Part shown: piece by piece, positions 1-8,679 of the stretch
Layout of the letters: each line of letters begins with the position of its first letter
How positions within the stretch are numbered: position 1 is the stretch's first letter
Source: Pseudoselenomonas ruminis
GTDB lineage: Bacteria > Bacillota > Negativicutes > Selenomonadales > Selenomonadaceae
Length of the DNA: 64,000 bases
Direction: 5' to 3'
Assembly: GCF_008271295.1 (NCBI RefSeq)
Contig: NZ_VTOY01000005.1
Span: 62,001-126,000, forward strand
Translations under genes and position numbers: made by a program
Notes under the pieces: generated by a model
Seen by the model: the letters and a program-made list of their open reading frames with translations, nothing else
Database searches by the model: none
What the model was told of the DNA's origin: nothing

Positions 1-102
1 CATATTGACAGGACCGGGAATCATCGGGATGAACAGCCGGATACTCTGTACCAGCATTACCAAAGCCAAAAACATGGCCAGCAGCGTCCAAGTTCGCTTC
101 AT
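1..102 (-). CDS. N-terminal fragment of a membrane protein, probably ECF transporter S component
   Basis: Only the first 34 codons lie in the window; the rest runs off the left edge. An ATG at 102 follows a strong GAGGTGGGAAG ribosome site. The peptide begins MKRTWTLLAM and continues as one hydrophobic helix into a proline-rich turn (FIPMIPGPVN). This resembles the start of ECF-type vitamin or cofactor transporter S components, which are small polytopic membrane proteins. It lies 25 bp downstream of the PTS EIIA gene on the same strand, so it may share that transcript. With so little sequence the substrate cannot be inferred, and another small membrane protein family is possible. Confidence 0.4.
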   Translation of the reverse strand, partial: MKRTWTLLAMFLALVMLVQSIRLFIPMIPGPVNM

Positions 103-127
103 CTTCCCACCTCGTTTAGGCTATTGA

Positions 128-604
128 TTACAGCTGAACCGTAAGAACGCGTTCCGGCTGGTCCAAATGCTTTTCAATCTTTTTGGCTTTCTCGTCCCCA
201 TTGGTCAGCGCAATAACCGTCGTAAGCGGTTTGCCTTCCTTCTTGATAGACTCCGCATCAAAGCGAATCAAAGCATCACCACGGCTGACTTTTGCTCCCT
301 GCTGCGTGAGGGCCTCAAAGCCGCATCCGCCGAGCTCGACCGTATCGATACCAACATGAATGAGGACTTCCAGCCCGTCCGATTCAATTGCTACGGCATG
401 AAGCGTGTCGGCTAACAGTTTCACCGTACCATCACACGGAGCCGTTACGGTATCCGCACCTTCGGCCGGCTCCACCGCAAAGCCGTCGCCCATCATTTTC
501 TGCGAAAATACAGCGTCGTTGACATCGGTAATATCCAGGATACTGCCAGTCACCGGAGCGGCAATTTCCTTCTCTTTTTTGCCAAATCCAAACAATCCAA
601 ACAT
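128..604 (-). CDS. PTS glucose-type EIIA domain protein
   Basis: A 158-residue stand-alone EIIA of the glucose/N-acetylglucosamine family. It accepts phosphate from HPr on a histidine and passes it to the EIIB domain of a sugar permease in the cytoplasm. The active-site stretch HVGIDTVELGG is present at about residues 83-93, preceded by the usual CDGTVKLL and AVAIESDGLE strands. Length matches Crr-like EIIA proteins. The start at 604 follows AAAGGA with 8-nt spacing. The gene sits 16 bp downstream of the EIICB gene, so here EIIA is a separate cistron rather than the C-terminal domain found in enterobacterial NagE. It probably serves the neighbouring permease and could also have regulatory roles. 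Confidence 0.92.
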   Translation of the reverse strand: MFGLFGFGKKEKEIAAPVTGSILDITDVNDAVFSQKMMGDGFAVEPAEGADTVTAPCDGTVKLLADTLHAVAIESDGLEVLIHVGIDTVELGGCGFEALTQQGAKVSRGDALIRFDAESIKKEGKPLTTVIALTNGDEKAKKIEKHLDQPERVLTVQL

Positions 605-620
605 AAATAAAATCCTTTCG

Positions 621-2006
621 TTAGCGGCAAGCCTTCTTCATTGCATTGGCAATATGCTCGGCCTGCGTTCCCAGAACAACCTGAACAGCCTGTCCCTTGC
701 AGACAACGCCTTTGGCACCAAGTTTCTTGAGCGCTGCTTCATCCACCAGGCTGCTGTCTTCTACTTTAAGGCGCAGACGCGTGATGCACGAAGAGATTTC
801 GAGCAGGTTCCCTTTGCCGCCCAGATTCGTAATCATCGCCTCAACATAGGCGCCTTCCTCAGCTGCCTCAACGCCATCTTCCGCCTCAGCGGTTTCATCA
901 TCATAACGGCCAATCGTCGGAATGTCGAAATGACGGATGCTCCAGCTGAAAATCACGTAGTACAGCACAAAGAATACCGCACCGATTCCGAGGATGAGTG
1001 CCGGTTTCGTAGCCAGGCCCCAGTTGAGCACGTAGTCGATGGCACCACCTGAGAAACCAAAGCCATGCAGGACACCCATGCTATACGTGACCGACAGCGC
1101 CAACCCCGTGAGAATGGCATGGACAACGTAAAGGGCCGGAGCCAGGAACATGAACATAAACTCAATCGGCTCGGTAATACCCGTAAGGAACGAGGTAAAC
1201 GCTACCGAAGCCAAAGCACCGGCAATCACCGGACGATTTTCCGGCTTAGCTGCGCGATACATCGCCAAAGCGACAGCCGGCATACCGAACATCATCATGA
1301 CGAAGAAACCAGCCATAAACATGCCCGCATGCGGGTCACCAGCAAAGAAGCGGTTGAGGTCGCCCGTTGCCACCACGCCAGCCGGCGTCGTATATTCACC
1401 AAATACGAACCAGATGAAGCTGTTGAGGATATGGTGAAGGCCGAACGGAATCAACAGACGGTTCAGTACACCATAGACAAAAGTTCCGACTACCCCGGCA
1501 CCGATAATCCATTCACCAATGCCATGGATAAACGTCTGGCACGGTCCCCAGATTACGCCGAAGATTCCCGCCAGCACGATGGATACGACGGCCGTCACGA
1601 TTGGCACAAACCGCCGCCCTGAGAAGAATCCCAGGAACTCTGGCATCTTGATATCGTAATAACGGTTGTACAAAATCCCGGCCTCGATACCGCTGACGAT
1701 ACCAGCGAGTACGCTCATGTTGAGCGTCTCATCGATGGCCTTGAGCCCCGAGGTCAAAACCAGATAACCAATACCACCGGCCAGACCAGCGGCACCGTTG
1801 TTCTCACGAGCCAGCCCGACAGCGATACCAATAGCAAAAATAAGTGCCAGATTGTCAAAAACCGCACCGCCAGCCTTCGTGATAAACGGGATATTGAACA
1901 CATCCGGCGCACCGAGACGCAGCAGGAGTGCTGCCGCCGGCAGCACAGCAACCGGCAGCATCAATGCTTTACCAATGCTCTGAAGCCTTTCCAAAATACT
2001 GTTCAT
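621..2006 (-). CDS. nagE: PTS N-acetylglucosamine-specific EIICB permease
   Basis: Membrane permease importing and phosphorylating a sugar, most likely N-acetylglucosamine. About 370 residues form the polytopic EIIC domain. An EIIB domain follows, whose phosphorylation cysteine lies in SSCITRLRL near residue 407. The sequence tracks E. coli NagE closely: ALMLPVAVLPAAALLLR, FDNLALIFAIG, GLHHILNS and TGITEPIEF. The EIIA domain is missing from this chain and is encoded just downstream. An ATG ATT ATG cluster occurs at the 5' end; the second ATG at 2006 has the AGGGAGG site 7 nt away, so I chose it. A glucose specificity is less likely given the NagE-like loops. No nagA or nagB lies in the window. 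Confidence 0.88.
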   Translation of the reverse strand: MNSILERLQSIGKALMLPVAVLPAAALLLRLGAPDVFNIPFITKAGGAVFDNLALIFAIGIAVGLARENNGAAGLAGGIGYLVLTSGLKAIDETLNMSVLAGIVSGIEAGILYNRYYDIKMPEFLGFFSGRRFVPIVTAVVSIVLAGIFGVIWGPCQTFIHGIGEWIIGAGVVGTFVYGVLNRLLIPFGLHHILNSFIWFVFGEYTTPAGVVATGDLNRFFAGDPHAGMFMAGFFVMMMFGMPAVALAMYRAAKPENRPVIAGALASVAFTSFLTGITEPIEFMFMFLAPALYVVHAILTGLALSVTYSMGVLHGFGFSGGAIDYVLNWGLATKPALILGIGAVFFVLYYVIFSWSIRHFDIPTIGRYDDETAEAEDGVEAAEEGAYVEAMITNLGGKGNLLEISSCITRLRLKVEDSSLVDEAALKKLGAKGVVCKGQAVQVVLGTQAEHIANAMKKACR

Positions 2007-2037
2007 AATCATTCCTCCCTACAAATTATATTTAATT

Positions 2038-2078
2038 TGCAAAAAAATAAACCGCCGAGCACTTTGCCCACGGCGGCC
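2038..2078 (-). terminator. Intrinsic terminator after the HD-GYP gene
   Basis: On the minus strand, GCCGCCG and CGGCGG arms (2071-2076 and 2052-2057) enclose a 13-nt loop and are followed by TTTATTTTTTT. It lies between the HD-GYP stop and nagE. A TATAAT at 2022-2027 just after it could be the -10 box of nagE. Confidence 0.75.
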
Positions 2079-2164
2079 TTGTTTATTATACGTCTTCGAA
2101 AGCTTTTTCGTCAATATCTAGCCAAGATTTGTTATTCCGCTGCCCCAAAACGATGACACCTGCC

Positions 2165-3247
2165 TCAGGCCGAAATCTCTCTGGCCGTCAGTATGGAATC
2201 AATCTTGATACTGCGGGTGGTATTGAGGTCAATGAACTCGCCACGCGTAGTCTGGACAACCGGCAGGCTCGTCACGCGGCTCTCATCGATATAGACGATA
2301 CGTCCGCGCTCGCCATTGCTAAGCGAAACCCAATTGCCATTCAACGCATGGCAGAGATTCTTGATGAACAACACACCGTATTCGGTATCGAGCTTGCCAT
2401 TGAGGATATCATCGTAGAGAATTACGAATACATCAAAGGGCGAGCGGCGTTTGGCAAAGACGCGGTCGCCAGCCATGGCATCGTAAATATCGAGAATCGC
2501 CAGCACCCGGCCAAAGCGAGAAATCTGGTCCGCCTGCAGATTGTGCGGATAGCCCGAACCATCGCAACGCTCATGATGCTGCAAGACGCCTTCCATGATG
2601 TCCCGATTAGCACTAAGCGTCGTCATGCCAATCATATCGTGGCCAAACTGCGTGTGCTTCTTCACCATATCGAATTCTTCCGGCGTCAAGCGGCCCTTCT
2701 TCTCCAAGATGTCCTTGGAGATGCGCATCTTGCCAATGTCGAGGAACAGCCCGGCAATGACCAGATTATACTGGTCGAGAACCGACCAATTGAGCCATTT
2801 CCCCATCAGGCCGGCCAGGATCCCAACATGCAGGCAGTGATTGACCAGGACGCTGCCTTCGCGCGTCATATTGTGAATCTGCGAAACAGCCTTTGCCCCA
2901 TCACAAAGTTCGCGGAAGTTTTTCTCATCCATGATGGCCTGCAGCTCATTCACGTCAAAAGTGCCATGTTCCGACAACGCCAGAAACATGTGCTCCAGTT
3001 TGTGATACACATCGTTATAGCAGGTAATATAATCATCATCAAGCAGGAATTCATTCCCCGGAATGTCGATAATAGCTTCTTCTTCCTCAATATAAATCTT
3101 AAAGATTGGGCGATCCAGCAAATTATAAATCAATTCTTTTGTCATAACGGTGCCCGAACCGATGAGAACGTTGGCGCTCTCATCCATTACGTCGCGCCCC
3201 ACAATCATGCCGGCGCGCAAATTCTCGACTGCGTATGCCTTTAACAC
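2165..3247 (-). CDS. HD-GYP domain protein with a degenerate HD motif
   Basis: Family members hydrolyse the second messenger cyclic di-GMP. A poorly conserved N-terminal half (about 125 residues) precedes an HD-GYP domain. The C-terminal signature is intact (HHERCDGSGYP, about residues 224-234), as are an upstream NHCLH and a KKHTQFGHD histidine. The defining HD pair, normally within HDIGK, reads FLDIGK: codon 2741-2743 is CTC (Leu), one base from CAC (His). One metal ligand is therefore missing, and activity may be lost or altered. I chose the GTG at 3247, which follows GGAAGGGTG at good spacing; upstream GTG codons at 3277 and 3256 lack a site. The gene is monocistronic, bounded by hairpins at both ends. 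Confidence 0.82.
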   Translation of the reverse strand: MLKAYAVENLRAGMIVGRDVMDESANVLIGSGTVMTKELIYNLLDRPIFKIYIEEEEAIIDIPGNEFLLDDDYITCYNDVYHKLEHMFLALSEHGTFDVNELQAIMDEKNFRELCDGAKAVSQIHNMTREGSVLVNHCLHVGILAGLMGKWLNWSVLDQYNLVIAGLFLDIGKMRISKDILEKKGRLTPEEFDMVKKHTQFGHDMIGMTTLSANRDIMEGVLQHHERCDGSGYPHNLQADQISRFGRVLAILDIYDAMAGDRVFAKRRSPFDVFVILYDDILNGKLDTEYGVLFIKNLCHALNGNWVSLSNGERGRIVYIDESRVTSLPVVQTTRGEFIDLNTTRSIKIDSILTAREISA

Positions 3248-3355
3248 TACTATCACCCTTCCAAGGTTTCTTAACACGTCCTAGTTTGTTGCCAATCACA
3301 ACGTATTTATTATATCACATTTATTCGTGATTCGTATACAACATTATAGCTATAT

Positions 3356-3389
3356 AACAAAGTGCTTCTCTTGCGAGAAGCACTTTGTT
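3356..3389. terminator. Perfect 15-bp hairpin between leuS and the HD-GYP gene
   Basis: Arms 3356-3370 and 3375-3389 pair perfectly around a 4-nt loop. The hairpin lies 7 bp beyond the leuS stop. No long T run follows on the minus strand (it reads TATATAGC), so termination is plausible but less certain than at canonical sites. Confidence 0.6.
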
Positions 3390-3396
3390 AAGGCAA

Positions 3397-5874
3397 TCAG
3401 CCCTTTACTACAATATTGACGAGTTTCTTCGGTACGCAGATGACTTTGACAATCTGCTTGCCCTCGGTCAGCTCTTTGGCACGCGGCAGTTCCATGACTA
3501 CCTTTTCCATTGCCTCGCGGTCGAGGTCCGGCGATACCATGATCTTGTCGCGGACCTTGCCGTTGATCTGCAGGACGATTTCAATCTCATCCTGTTTCAT
3601 GGCTGCCTCATCATAGACCGGCCATTTCTGCTGATGGACACTGCCCTCGACGAACAAGTGGCTCCAGAGTTCTTCCGTGATATGCGGCGCGAACGGTGCG
3701 AGCATCTTGACGAGGTTTACTGCCATCTCACGGGCAAGACCAGCATTGAGCTCCTTGTCCTGGAAGCCATAGAAGGCGTTGACGAGCTCCATGACAGACG
3801 AAATTGCCGTGTTGAACATGAAGCGGTCGCGGACATCTTCCGTTACCTTCTTGATGGTAACGTGGAGAATGCGGCGCAGTTCCTTCTCGTCCTTCGTCAG
3901 TGCCGACACATCATAGTCGTCCTTGCCAGCCTTGATGGATTCTTCGAAATGGCCAAGGATACGCCATACGCGGTTGAGGAAACGGTATGCACCCTCAACG
4001 CCCTGGTCACTCCACTCGAGGTCGCGGTCAACCGGAGCGGCGAACAGGATAAAGAGACGGGCCGTATCAGCACCGTACTTGCCGATGATTTCCTCCGGCG
4101 ATACGACATTGCCCTTGGACTTGGACATCTTCGAACCATCTTTCAGGACCATACCCTGGGTCAGCAGGTTCTTGAACGGCTCATCGAAATCGACGAGGCC
4201 GGCATCCTTGAGAACCTTCGTGAAGAAACGCGAGTACAAGAGATGCAGGATAGCATGCTCGATGCCGCCGATATACTGGTCAACCGGTGCCCAATAATTG
4301 ACTTTATCCTTGTCGAACGGTGCCTTGTCATTGTGCGGATCCGTATAGCGCAGGAAGTACCAGGACGAGCAGATGAACGTATCCATCGTGTCGGTCTCGC
4401 GCGTAGCATCAGCGCCGCATTTCGGGCACTTGCAATGCAGGAATTTCTCGCTGCTGGCCAGCGGCGAAACTGAACCAGCCTCAAACGAAACGTCCGTCGG
4501 CAGCATGACCGGCAAATCTTCTTCCGGTACGAGCACTTCGCCGCAGTGCGGGCAGTTGATGACCGGAATCGGTGCGCCCCAATAACGCTGGCGCGAAATC
4601 AGCCAGTCGCGCAGACGGAAGTTGACCTTGCGCTTGCCAAAGCCCTTTTCTTCCGCATAGTCCATGATGGCTTTGACGGCCTCATGCATGTCCATGCCCG
4701 TGAACTGAGCCGAGTTGACCAGACGGCCGTCTTTTTCAACATAAGCCTCAGTCATTTCCTCGAGCACGAGCTCCTTATCCTTTGGCTGCAGCGTCAGGAT
4801 AATCGGCAAGTCGTATTTCTTCGCAAACATCCAGTCGCGGGAGTCGCCGGACGGAACGCCCATGACAGCCCCCGTGCCATAGTCAGCGACAACATAGTTC
4901 GTAATCCAGAGCTGTGCCTTCTCCCCGTTAAACGGATTGACGGCATAGAAGCCCGTAAACATGCCTTCTTTTTCCGATTCACTCGACGTGCGCTCGATAT
5001 CGGACTGGTTGCGGACCTTCTGGCAGAAGGCCTTGAGTTCCTCAGCCTTGTCGCTCTTTTCGATAAGCTTGTCAACGAGTTCATTCTCCGGCGCCAGGGC
5101 GACGAACGTGATACCATAGGCCGTATCCGGACGCGTCGTGTAGACGACGAGTTTTTCGTCAAGCTCAGGCACATCAAGCGTAATCTCAAGGCCTTCACTG
5201 CGGCCAATCCAATTGTCCTGCATCGTCTTGACGCGCTCCGGCCAGCCCTCGAGCTTGTCGAGGTCTTTCAGCAGCACATCGGCATAATCGGTAATCTTGA
5301 GGAACCACTGCGACAAATCTTTCTTCTGGACATCGGAGTCACAACGCCAGCATTTGCCATCGATAACCTGCTCGTTGGCCAGAACCGTACCACAGGTGTC
5401 ACACCAGTTGACCGATGCCTTTTTCTTGTAGGCGAGCCCCTTTTGGTAGAAGAGCTCAAAGAGCCACTGCGTCCACTTGTAGTATTCCGGCGTGCAGGTC
5501 AAAACTTCGCGGTCCCAATCGTAGGAGAGGCCCATCTTCTTCTGCTGCTTCTCCATGTTCTCGATGTTGCTGAAGGTCCAGTCAGCCGGGCTTACGCCAT
5601 GTTTGATGGCAGCGTTCTCGGCCGGCATACCGAAGGAGTCAAAGCCCATCGGATGCAGGACATTGTAGCCCTCCATCGTCTTATAGCGGGCCATGACATC
5701 GCCAATGGCATAGTTGCGGACATGTCCCATGTGCAGATTGCCCGATGGATACGGGAACATCTCCAAGGCGTAATACTTCGGACGGTTCGGGTCAGCCTCA
5801 GTCTTATAGACCTGCTCCTTTTCCCATTTGTCCTGCCATTTCTTTTCGATAGCCTGCGGTGAATACTTCTCCAA
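3397..5874 (-). CDS. leuS: Leucyl-tRNA synthetase
   Basis: Class I aminoacyl-tRNA synthetase charging tRNA-Leu in the cytoplasm. It is 825 residues, the normal bacterial length. The HIGH-type motif appears as NLHMGH (about residues 46-51), and KMSKS begins at residue 582. Zinc-type CDTC/CWRC and CPHC cysteine pairs lie in the insertion regions. The CP1 editing domain is represented by TTRPDTAYG, and the C-terminal KVRDKI region is present. The start is a TTG at 5874 with AGGAGGAG 6 nt upstream. Firmicute leuS genes often follow a T-box leader, but none of the T-box consensus is visible here; only a short hairpin precedes the gene. It appears to be a single-gene transcript. Confidence 0.98.
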   Translation of the reverse strand: MEKYSPQAIEKKWQDKWEKEQVYKTEADPNRPKYYALEMFPYPSGNLHMGHVRNYAIGDVMARYKTMEGYNVLHPMGFDSFGMPAENAAIKHGVSPADWTFSNIENMEKQQKKMGLSYDWDREVLTCTPEYYKWTQWLFELFYQKGLAYKKKASVNWCDTCGTVLANEQVIDGKCWRCDSDVQKKDLSQWFLKITDYADVLLKDLDKLEGWPERVKTMQDNWIGRSEGLEITLDVPELDEKLVVYTTRPDTAYGITFVALAPENELVDKLIEKSDKAEELKAFCQKVRNQSDIERTSSESEKEGMFTGFYAVNPFNGEKAQLWITNYVVADYGTGAVMGVPSGDSRDWMFAKKYDLPIILTLQPKDKELVLEEMTEAYVEKDGRLVNSAQFTGMDMHEAVKAIMDYAEEKGFGKRKVNFRLRDWLISRQRYWGAPIPVINCPHCGEVLVPEEDLPVMLPTDVSFEAGSVSPLASSEKFLHCKCPKCGADATRETDTMDTFICSSWYFLRYTDPHNDKAPFDKDKVNYWAPVDQYIGGIEHAILHLLYSRFFTKVLKDAGLVDFDEPFKNLLTQGMVLKDGSKMSKSKGNVVSPEEIIGKYGADTARLFILFAAPVDRDLEWSDQGVEGAYRFLNRVWRILGHFEESIKAGKDDYDVSALTKDEKELRRILHVTIKKVTEDVRDRFMFNTAISSVMELVNAFYGFQDKELNAGLAREMAVNLVKMLAPFAPHITEELWSHLFVEGSVHQQKWPVYDEAAMKQDEIEIVLQINGKVRDKIMVSPDLDREAMEKVVMELPRAKELTEGKQIVKVICVPKKLVNIVVKG

Positions 5875-5897
5875 AACGATCTCCTCCTACATATAGA

Positions 5898-5928
5898 AAT
5901 CCCCGCCTGCAAAATGCAGCCGGGGATT
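5898..5928 (-). other. Hairpin in the leuS upstream region
   Basis: Arms AATCCCCG-CTGCA and TGCAG-CGGGGATT pair with one mismatch, 24 bp before the leuS start. No T run follows on the minus strand. It may terminate the upstream YitT transcript or act as a 5' stabiliser; function is undetermined. Confidence 0.45.
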
Positions 5929-5992
5929 GAAATTCGCGTTTTACAGCTAAAGCCTATTATAGCGTAAACATAGCCATAGCGTCAACAGTTAG

Positions 5993-6922
5993 TTACTCAT
6001 GTCCATCCATGAGCTCCTTTTGTTTCTCCTGAGCCTCCTGCCATTTACGCCGCGCGTCGGCATACGACTCACATTCCAGCGTAAAGCCCTTCCCTGACAC
6101 TTCCGATGTATCCGAAACAATCATAAAGGCCTGTGGATCGTAATGATCCACGATAGTCTTGACGCGGCTTACCTGCGTGAGGCGCACGACGATAAAGAGG
6201 ATGTCTTTGCGTTCCTTGGCAAAGCCGCCTTTCCCTTCGAGATAGGTGACGCCACGATGAACATTTTCCATGATATCCTGGCAAATCTGTTCGGCCGCCG
6301 GCGAAACAATGAAAATGGACTTTTCCCGATTAAGGCCAGCCGCCACACGGTTCGTAAGCTCTGCCGTCACATAGATGGATACCAGCGTATAGAGTGCCTC
6401 ATTGACACTGAACATCCACGCCGATGCCATGACGATAATGAAGTTCAGCACAAACACCACCGTCCCCACATCAAGGGAATAGAACTTCTTAGCTACCGCA
6501 CCGACAACATCCAAACCACCGGTATTCGCATTAGCACGGAAAATCATTCCAAAGCCAATGCCGGCCAGCACACCGCCAAAAATGGCACATAACATGCCAT
6601 CACCGGTGAGGTTCCAATCCACCATGAAATGCGTAGCGTCAAGGATGATGGACAAAACTGCCGTACCGACAATCGTATCCCAAGCATAGAGCTTGCCAAA
6701 AACCCGATACGCCAAATACAAAATCGGCAGATTATACAGGAGGTTCTGGGCACCTACGGGAAGCCCCGTCAAATAGTAAATAATCAAGGCGATACCACTG
6801 ATGCCGCCCGTTAAAAGATGTGCGGGGATGATGAACAGGTTAAAGCCCAGGCATACGATAAAGCATCCCAGGATAATCTGTATATACCGTCCCATATGTT
6901 TCTTGATTTCCATTTTACTCAT
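5993..6922 (-). CDS. YitT family membrane protein
   Basis: A 309-residue integral membrane protein of the YitT/DUF161 family. Five or six hydrophobic segments occupy roughly residues 12-190 (for example IILGCFIVCLGFNLFIIPAH and GGISGIALIIYYLTGLP). They are followed by a soluble DUF2179 domain (about residues 200-285, ending MIVSDTSEVSGKGF). The family is widespread in Firmicutes and its transport or signalling role is not settled. The gene follows nif3 by 53 bp on the same strand and could be cotranscribed. The start at 6922 lacks a strong ribosome site; the second ATG three codons later is an alternative. Confidence 0.88.
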   Translation of the reverse strand: MSKMEIKKHMGRYIQIILGCFIVCLGFNLFIIPAHLLTGGISGIALIIYYLTGLPVGAQNLLYNLPILYLAYRVFGKLYAWDTIVGTAVLSIILDATHFMVDWNLTGDGMLCAIFGGVLAGIGFGMIFRANANTGGLDVVGAVAKKFYSLDVGTVVFVLNFIIVMASAWMFSVNEALYTLVSIYVTAELTNRVAAGLNREKSIFIVSPAAEQICQDIMENVHRGVTYLEGKGGFAKERKDILFIVVRLTQVSRVKTIVDHYDPQAFMIVSDTSEVSGKGFTLECESYADARRKWQEAQEKQKELMDGHE

Positions 6923-6975
6923 ACTGCGATCCCGAATCTTTCTTCCTCATTTTCGAGCTTCCTTACTCCGCAAAA

Positions 6976-7785
6976 TCAAATCACCGTGAAAAAGTCTTTC
7001 GACGACTGATCCGCCATGACTTCTACTGACCCTTTTGCCTCAGCCAGCTCTTCCGTGAGCCGCTGTTTTAATACCTCTACCACCGGAAATTCCGTGCCGA
7101 AATGGCCCGCATCAATGACGTGCATGCCAAGCTCGACGGCTTGCTGTGCCTCGTGATATTTCACGTCACCAGTAACATAAACATCCGCGCCCATAAAAGC
7201 GGCTTTCTGGATGAACTCCGCGCCGCTGCCGCTGCAGATTGCGACTTTGCGGACCGGACGCGCCCCGGCATCCACGAGACGCACATGCTCCGTCGGCAGT
7301 GCATCACGCACCTGTGCGGCAAAGTCCTGCACCGTCATGGGAGCCGTCAGGCTTCCCATACGGCCCATGCTGAGCACCGAACCATCTATATCCTGGCTTT
7401 CAATCACAAAGGACGAGAGCTTCGCGAGCCCAATGGCACGAGCCAGCACATCATTGACACCGCCCTCGGCAATATCGAGATTGGTATGCGCTGCGGCCAC
7501 GGCAATATCATGCTTTAGCAGCTGCTGAAGACGGCGGCCTAACGGCAAATCCGTCCGCAGCTTCTTGATGCCGCGGAATATCAACGGATGATGGGCCACA
7601 ATCATATCGGCCCCTGCATCAATTGCCTGCTCCACCACTTCATCACTGACGTCGAGACATACGAGGATTTTATGGACATCCTGATTGAGTGCCCCAACCA
7701 AAAGCCCCGGATTATCCCAATCCTCTGCAAAACGCTTCGGCGCAATTGTCTCCAACACGTCCATGACAACCTGACATTTTACCAT
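6976..7785 (-). CDS. Nif3-like dinuclear metal centre protein (YqfO family)
   Basis: A 269-residue Nif3 family protein; members form toroidal hexamers binding two metal ions per subunit. Their biochemical role is uncertain, with GTP cyclohydrolase type 1b-like annotations common. Characteristic stretches are WDNPGLLVG, DMIVAHHPLIF, AAHTNLDIAEGGVND, and the C-terminal VIDAGHFGTE. The frame stays open upstream, but the start is the ATG at 7785. It overlaps the trmK stop by 7 nt (ATGGTAA) and has GGAGG 10 nt upstream. The trmK-nif3 overlap suggests translational coupling and matches the yqfN-yqfO pair downstream of sigA in Bacillus. Confidence 0.93.
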   Translation of the reverse strand: MVKCQVVMDVLETIAPKRFAEDWDNPGLLVGALNQDVHKILVCLDVSDEVVEQAIDAGADMIVAHHPLIFRGIKKLRTDLPLGRRLQQLLKHDIAVAAAHTNLDIAEGGVNDVLARAIGLAKLSSFVIESQDIDGSVLSMGRMGSLTAPMTVQDFAAQVRDALPTEHVRLVDAGARPVRKVAICSGSGAEFIQKAAFMGADVYVTGDVKYHEAQQAVELGMHVIDAGHFGTEFPVVEVLKQRLTEELAEAKGSVEVMADQSSKDFFTVI

Positions 7786-8468
7786 GTGAGCCGCGCCTCC
7801 AATTCTTCCACCTGTTTTTTGATGGCGGCATATTTCTTGCTTTTCATCGCCCGCGCGCTGTTCTCCATCCCCGAAAGGATGCGGCGCTGCTGAAACAGCA
7901 AAGCCTCGATATGGTGTTTCAAAAGTGCCGGCTTCTTTTGCCAAAGCACCGGCCCAATCAAAAGGTCCAATGGCTCAGGCCGCTTCTTGGCTCCAGGCTC
8001 AGCCTTGATGATTTCGTAGAGGCGGCCATCATCTACGGCCAGCGATTCATCCGTAATATGCCACTTATGCTGATAAAGCCAGGCACGCAGCTCCATCGCT
8101 CCATTCATCGGCTGCAATACGAGCGTCTTGAGCGTATCCGTCACCGCCATCGACTGCTCTAAAATCTGCGTCATCAGAATCCCGCCCATACCGGCAATGC
8201 AAACGGTATCGACCTCGCCCGGCGTTAAAACCTCCAGGCCGTTGCCCAAACGAACAGAAATCCGGTCTTCCGCAATGCCGTTTTCATGAACCGTACGCTT
8301 GGCAGCCTCATAAGGTCCCTGATTCAAATCCCCGGCAACGACAAATGTTGCCTTATTCTCCCGTATCAAATCAATGGCCAGATACCCATGGTCGGTACCG
8401 ATATCGGCTGCGCGGCAGCCTTTCGGCACAAAATCTGCCAATGCCTGTAGTCTGTCATCCAGCTGCAT
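7779..8468 (-). CDS. trmK: tRNA (adenine-22-N1)-methyltransferase
   Basis: A 229-residue S-adenosylmethionine-dependent enzyme that methylates N1 of A22 in tRNA. The Rossmann SAM motif AADIGTDHGYLAIDLI lies at residues 20-35, and VCIAGMGGILM is the conserved catalytic-loop region. The C-terminal helical part (about residues 160-229) is the coiled-coil extension typical of TrmK/YqfN. The start at 8468 follows AGAGGGGAG. It lies just after the tRNA-Asn terminator and reads straight into nif3. Gene order rpoD-trmK-nif3 is conserved in Firmicutes. Confidence 0.94.
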   Translation of the reverse strand: MQLDDRLQALADFVPKGCRAADIGTDHGYLAIDLIRENKATFVVAGDLNQGPYEAAKRTVHENGIAEDRISVRLGNGLEVLTPGEVDTVCIAGMGGILMTQILEQSMAVTDTLKTLVLQPMNGAMELRAWLYQHKWHITDESLAVDDGRLYEIIKAEPGAKKRPEPLDLLIGPVLWQKKPALLKHHIEALLFQQRRILSGMENSARAMKSKKYAAIKKQVEELEARLTW

Positions 8469-8490
8469 AGAATCTCCCCTCTTTGCGGAA

Positions 8491-8523
8491 ATAAAAAAGG
8501 GTGTAACATTTCGTTACACCCTT
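8491..8523 (-). terminator. Intrinsic terminator after tRNA-Asn
   Basis: Arms 8497-8507 and 8513-8523 form an 11-bp perfect stem (AAGGGTGTAAC/GTTACACCCTT). On the minus strand the stem is followed by TTTTTTATTT. It separates the tRNA transcript from trmK, which starts at 8468. Confidence 0.9.
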
Positions 8524-8533
8524 GTGCTCTCAA

Positions 8534-8609
8534 TGGCTCCTCGAGCAGGATTCGAACCTGCGACAGCCTGATTAACAGTCAGGTGCTCTACCGGCTGAGC
8601 TATCGAGGA
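8534..8609 (-). tRNA. tRNA-Asn (anticodon GTT)
   Basis: A 76-nt cloverleaf read on the minus strand. The 7-bp acceptor stem is TCCTCGA/TCGAGGA with discriminator G, and 3' CCA is encoded (8534-8536). The D-arm contains GCTC, the anticodon stem CTGAC/GTCAG-type encloses GTT, and the T-loop reads GGTTCGAATCC. It has its own promoter just after the rpoD stop and its own terminator. Confidence 0.96.
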
Positions 8610-8642
8610 ATAATTATTGAAGCTCGCGCATCAACAGTAACA

Positions 8643-8671
8643 ATTATAGCTGTCTGTCGGATTAATGTCAA
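8643..8671 (-). promoter_or_regulatory. Promoter of tRNA-Asn
   Basis: TTGACA (8666-8671) and TATAAT (8643-8648) on the minus strand with a 17-nt spacer, a perfect sigma-A consensus. It begins 9 bp after the rpoD stop codon. Confidence 0.9.
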
Positions 8672-8679
8672 GAAAATTT

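Noticed and set aside
5875-5960. T-box leader for leuS
   Set aside because: Only a single hairpin is present; the AGGGTGG..CCGCGG-type core and a terminator/antiterminator pair are absent.
7786-7944. N-terminal extension of the Nif3-like frame
   Set aside because: The extra 53 codons lie wholly inside trmK, look non-protein-like, and lack a ribosome site. The ATG at 7785 starts the conserved sequence.
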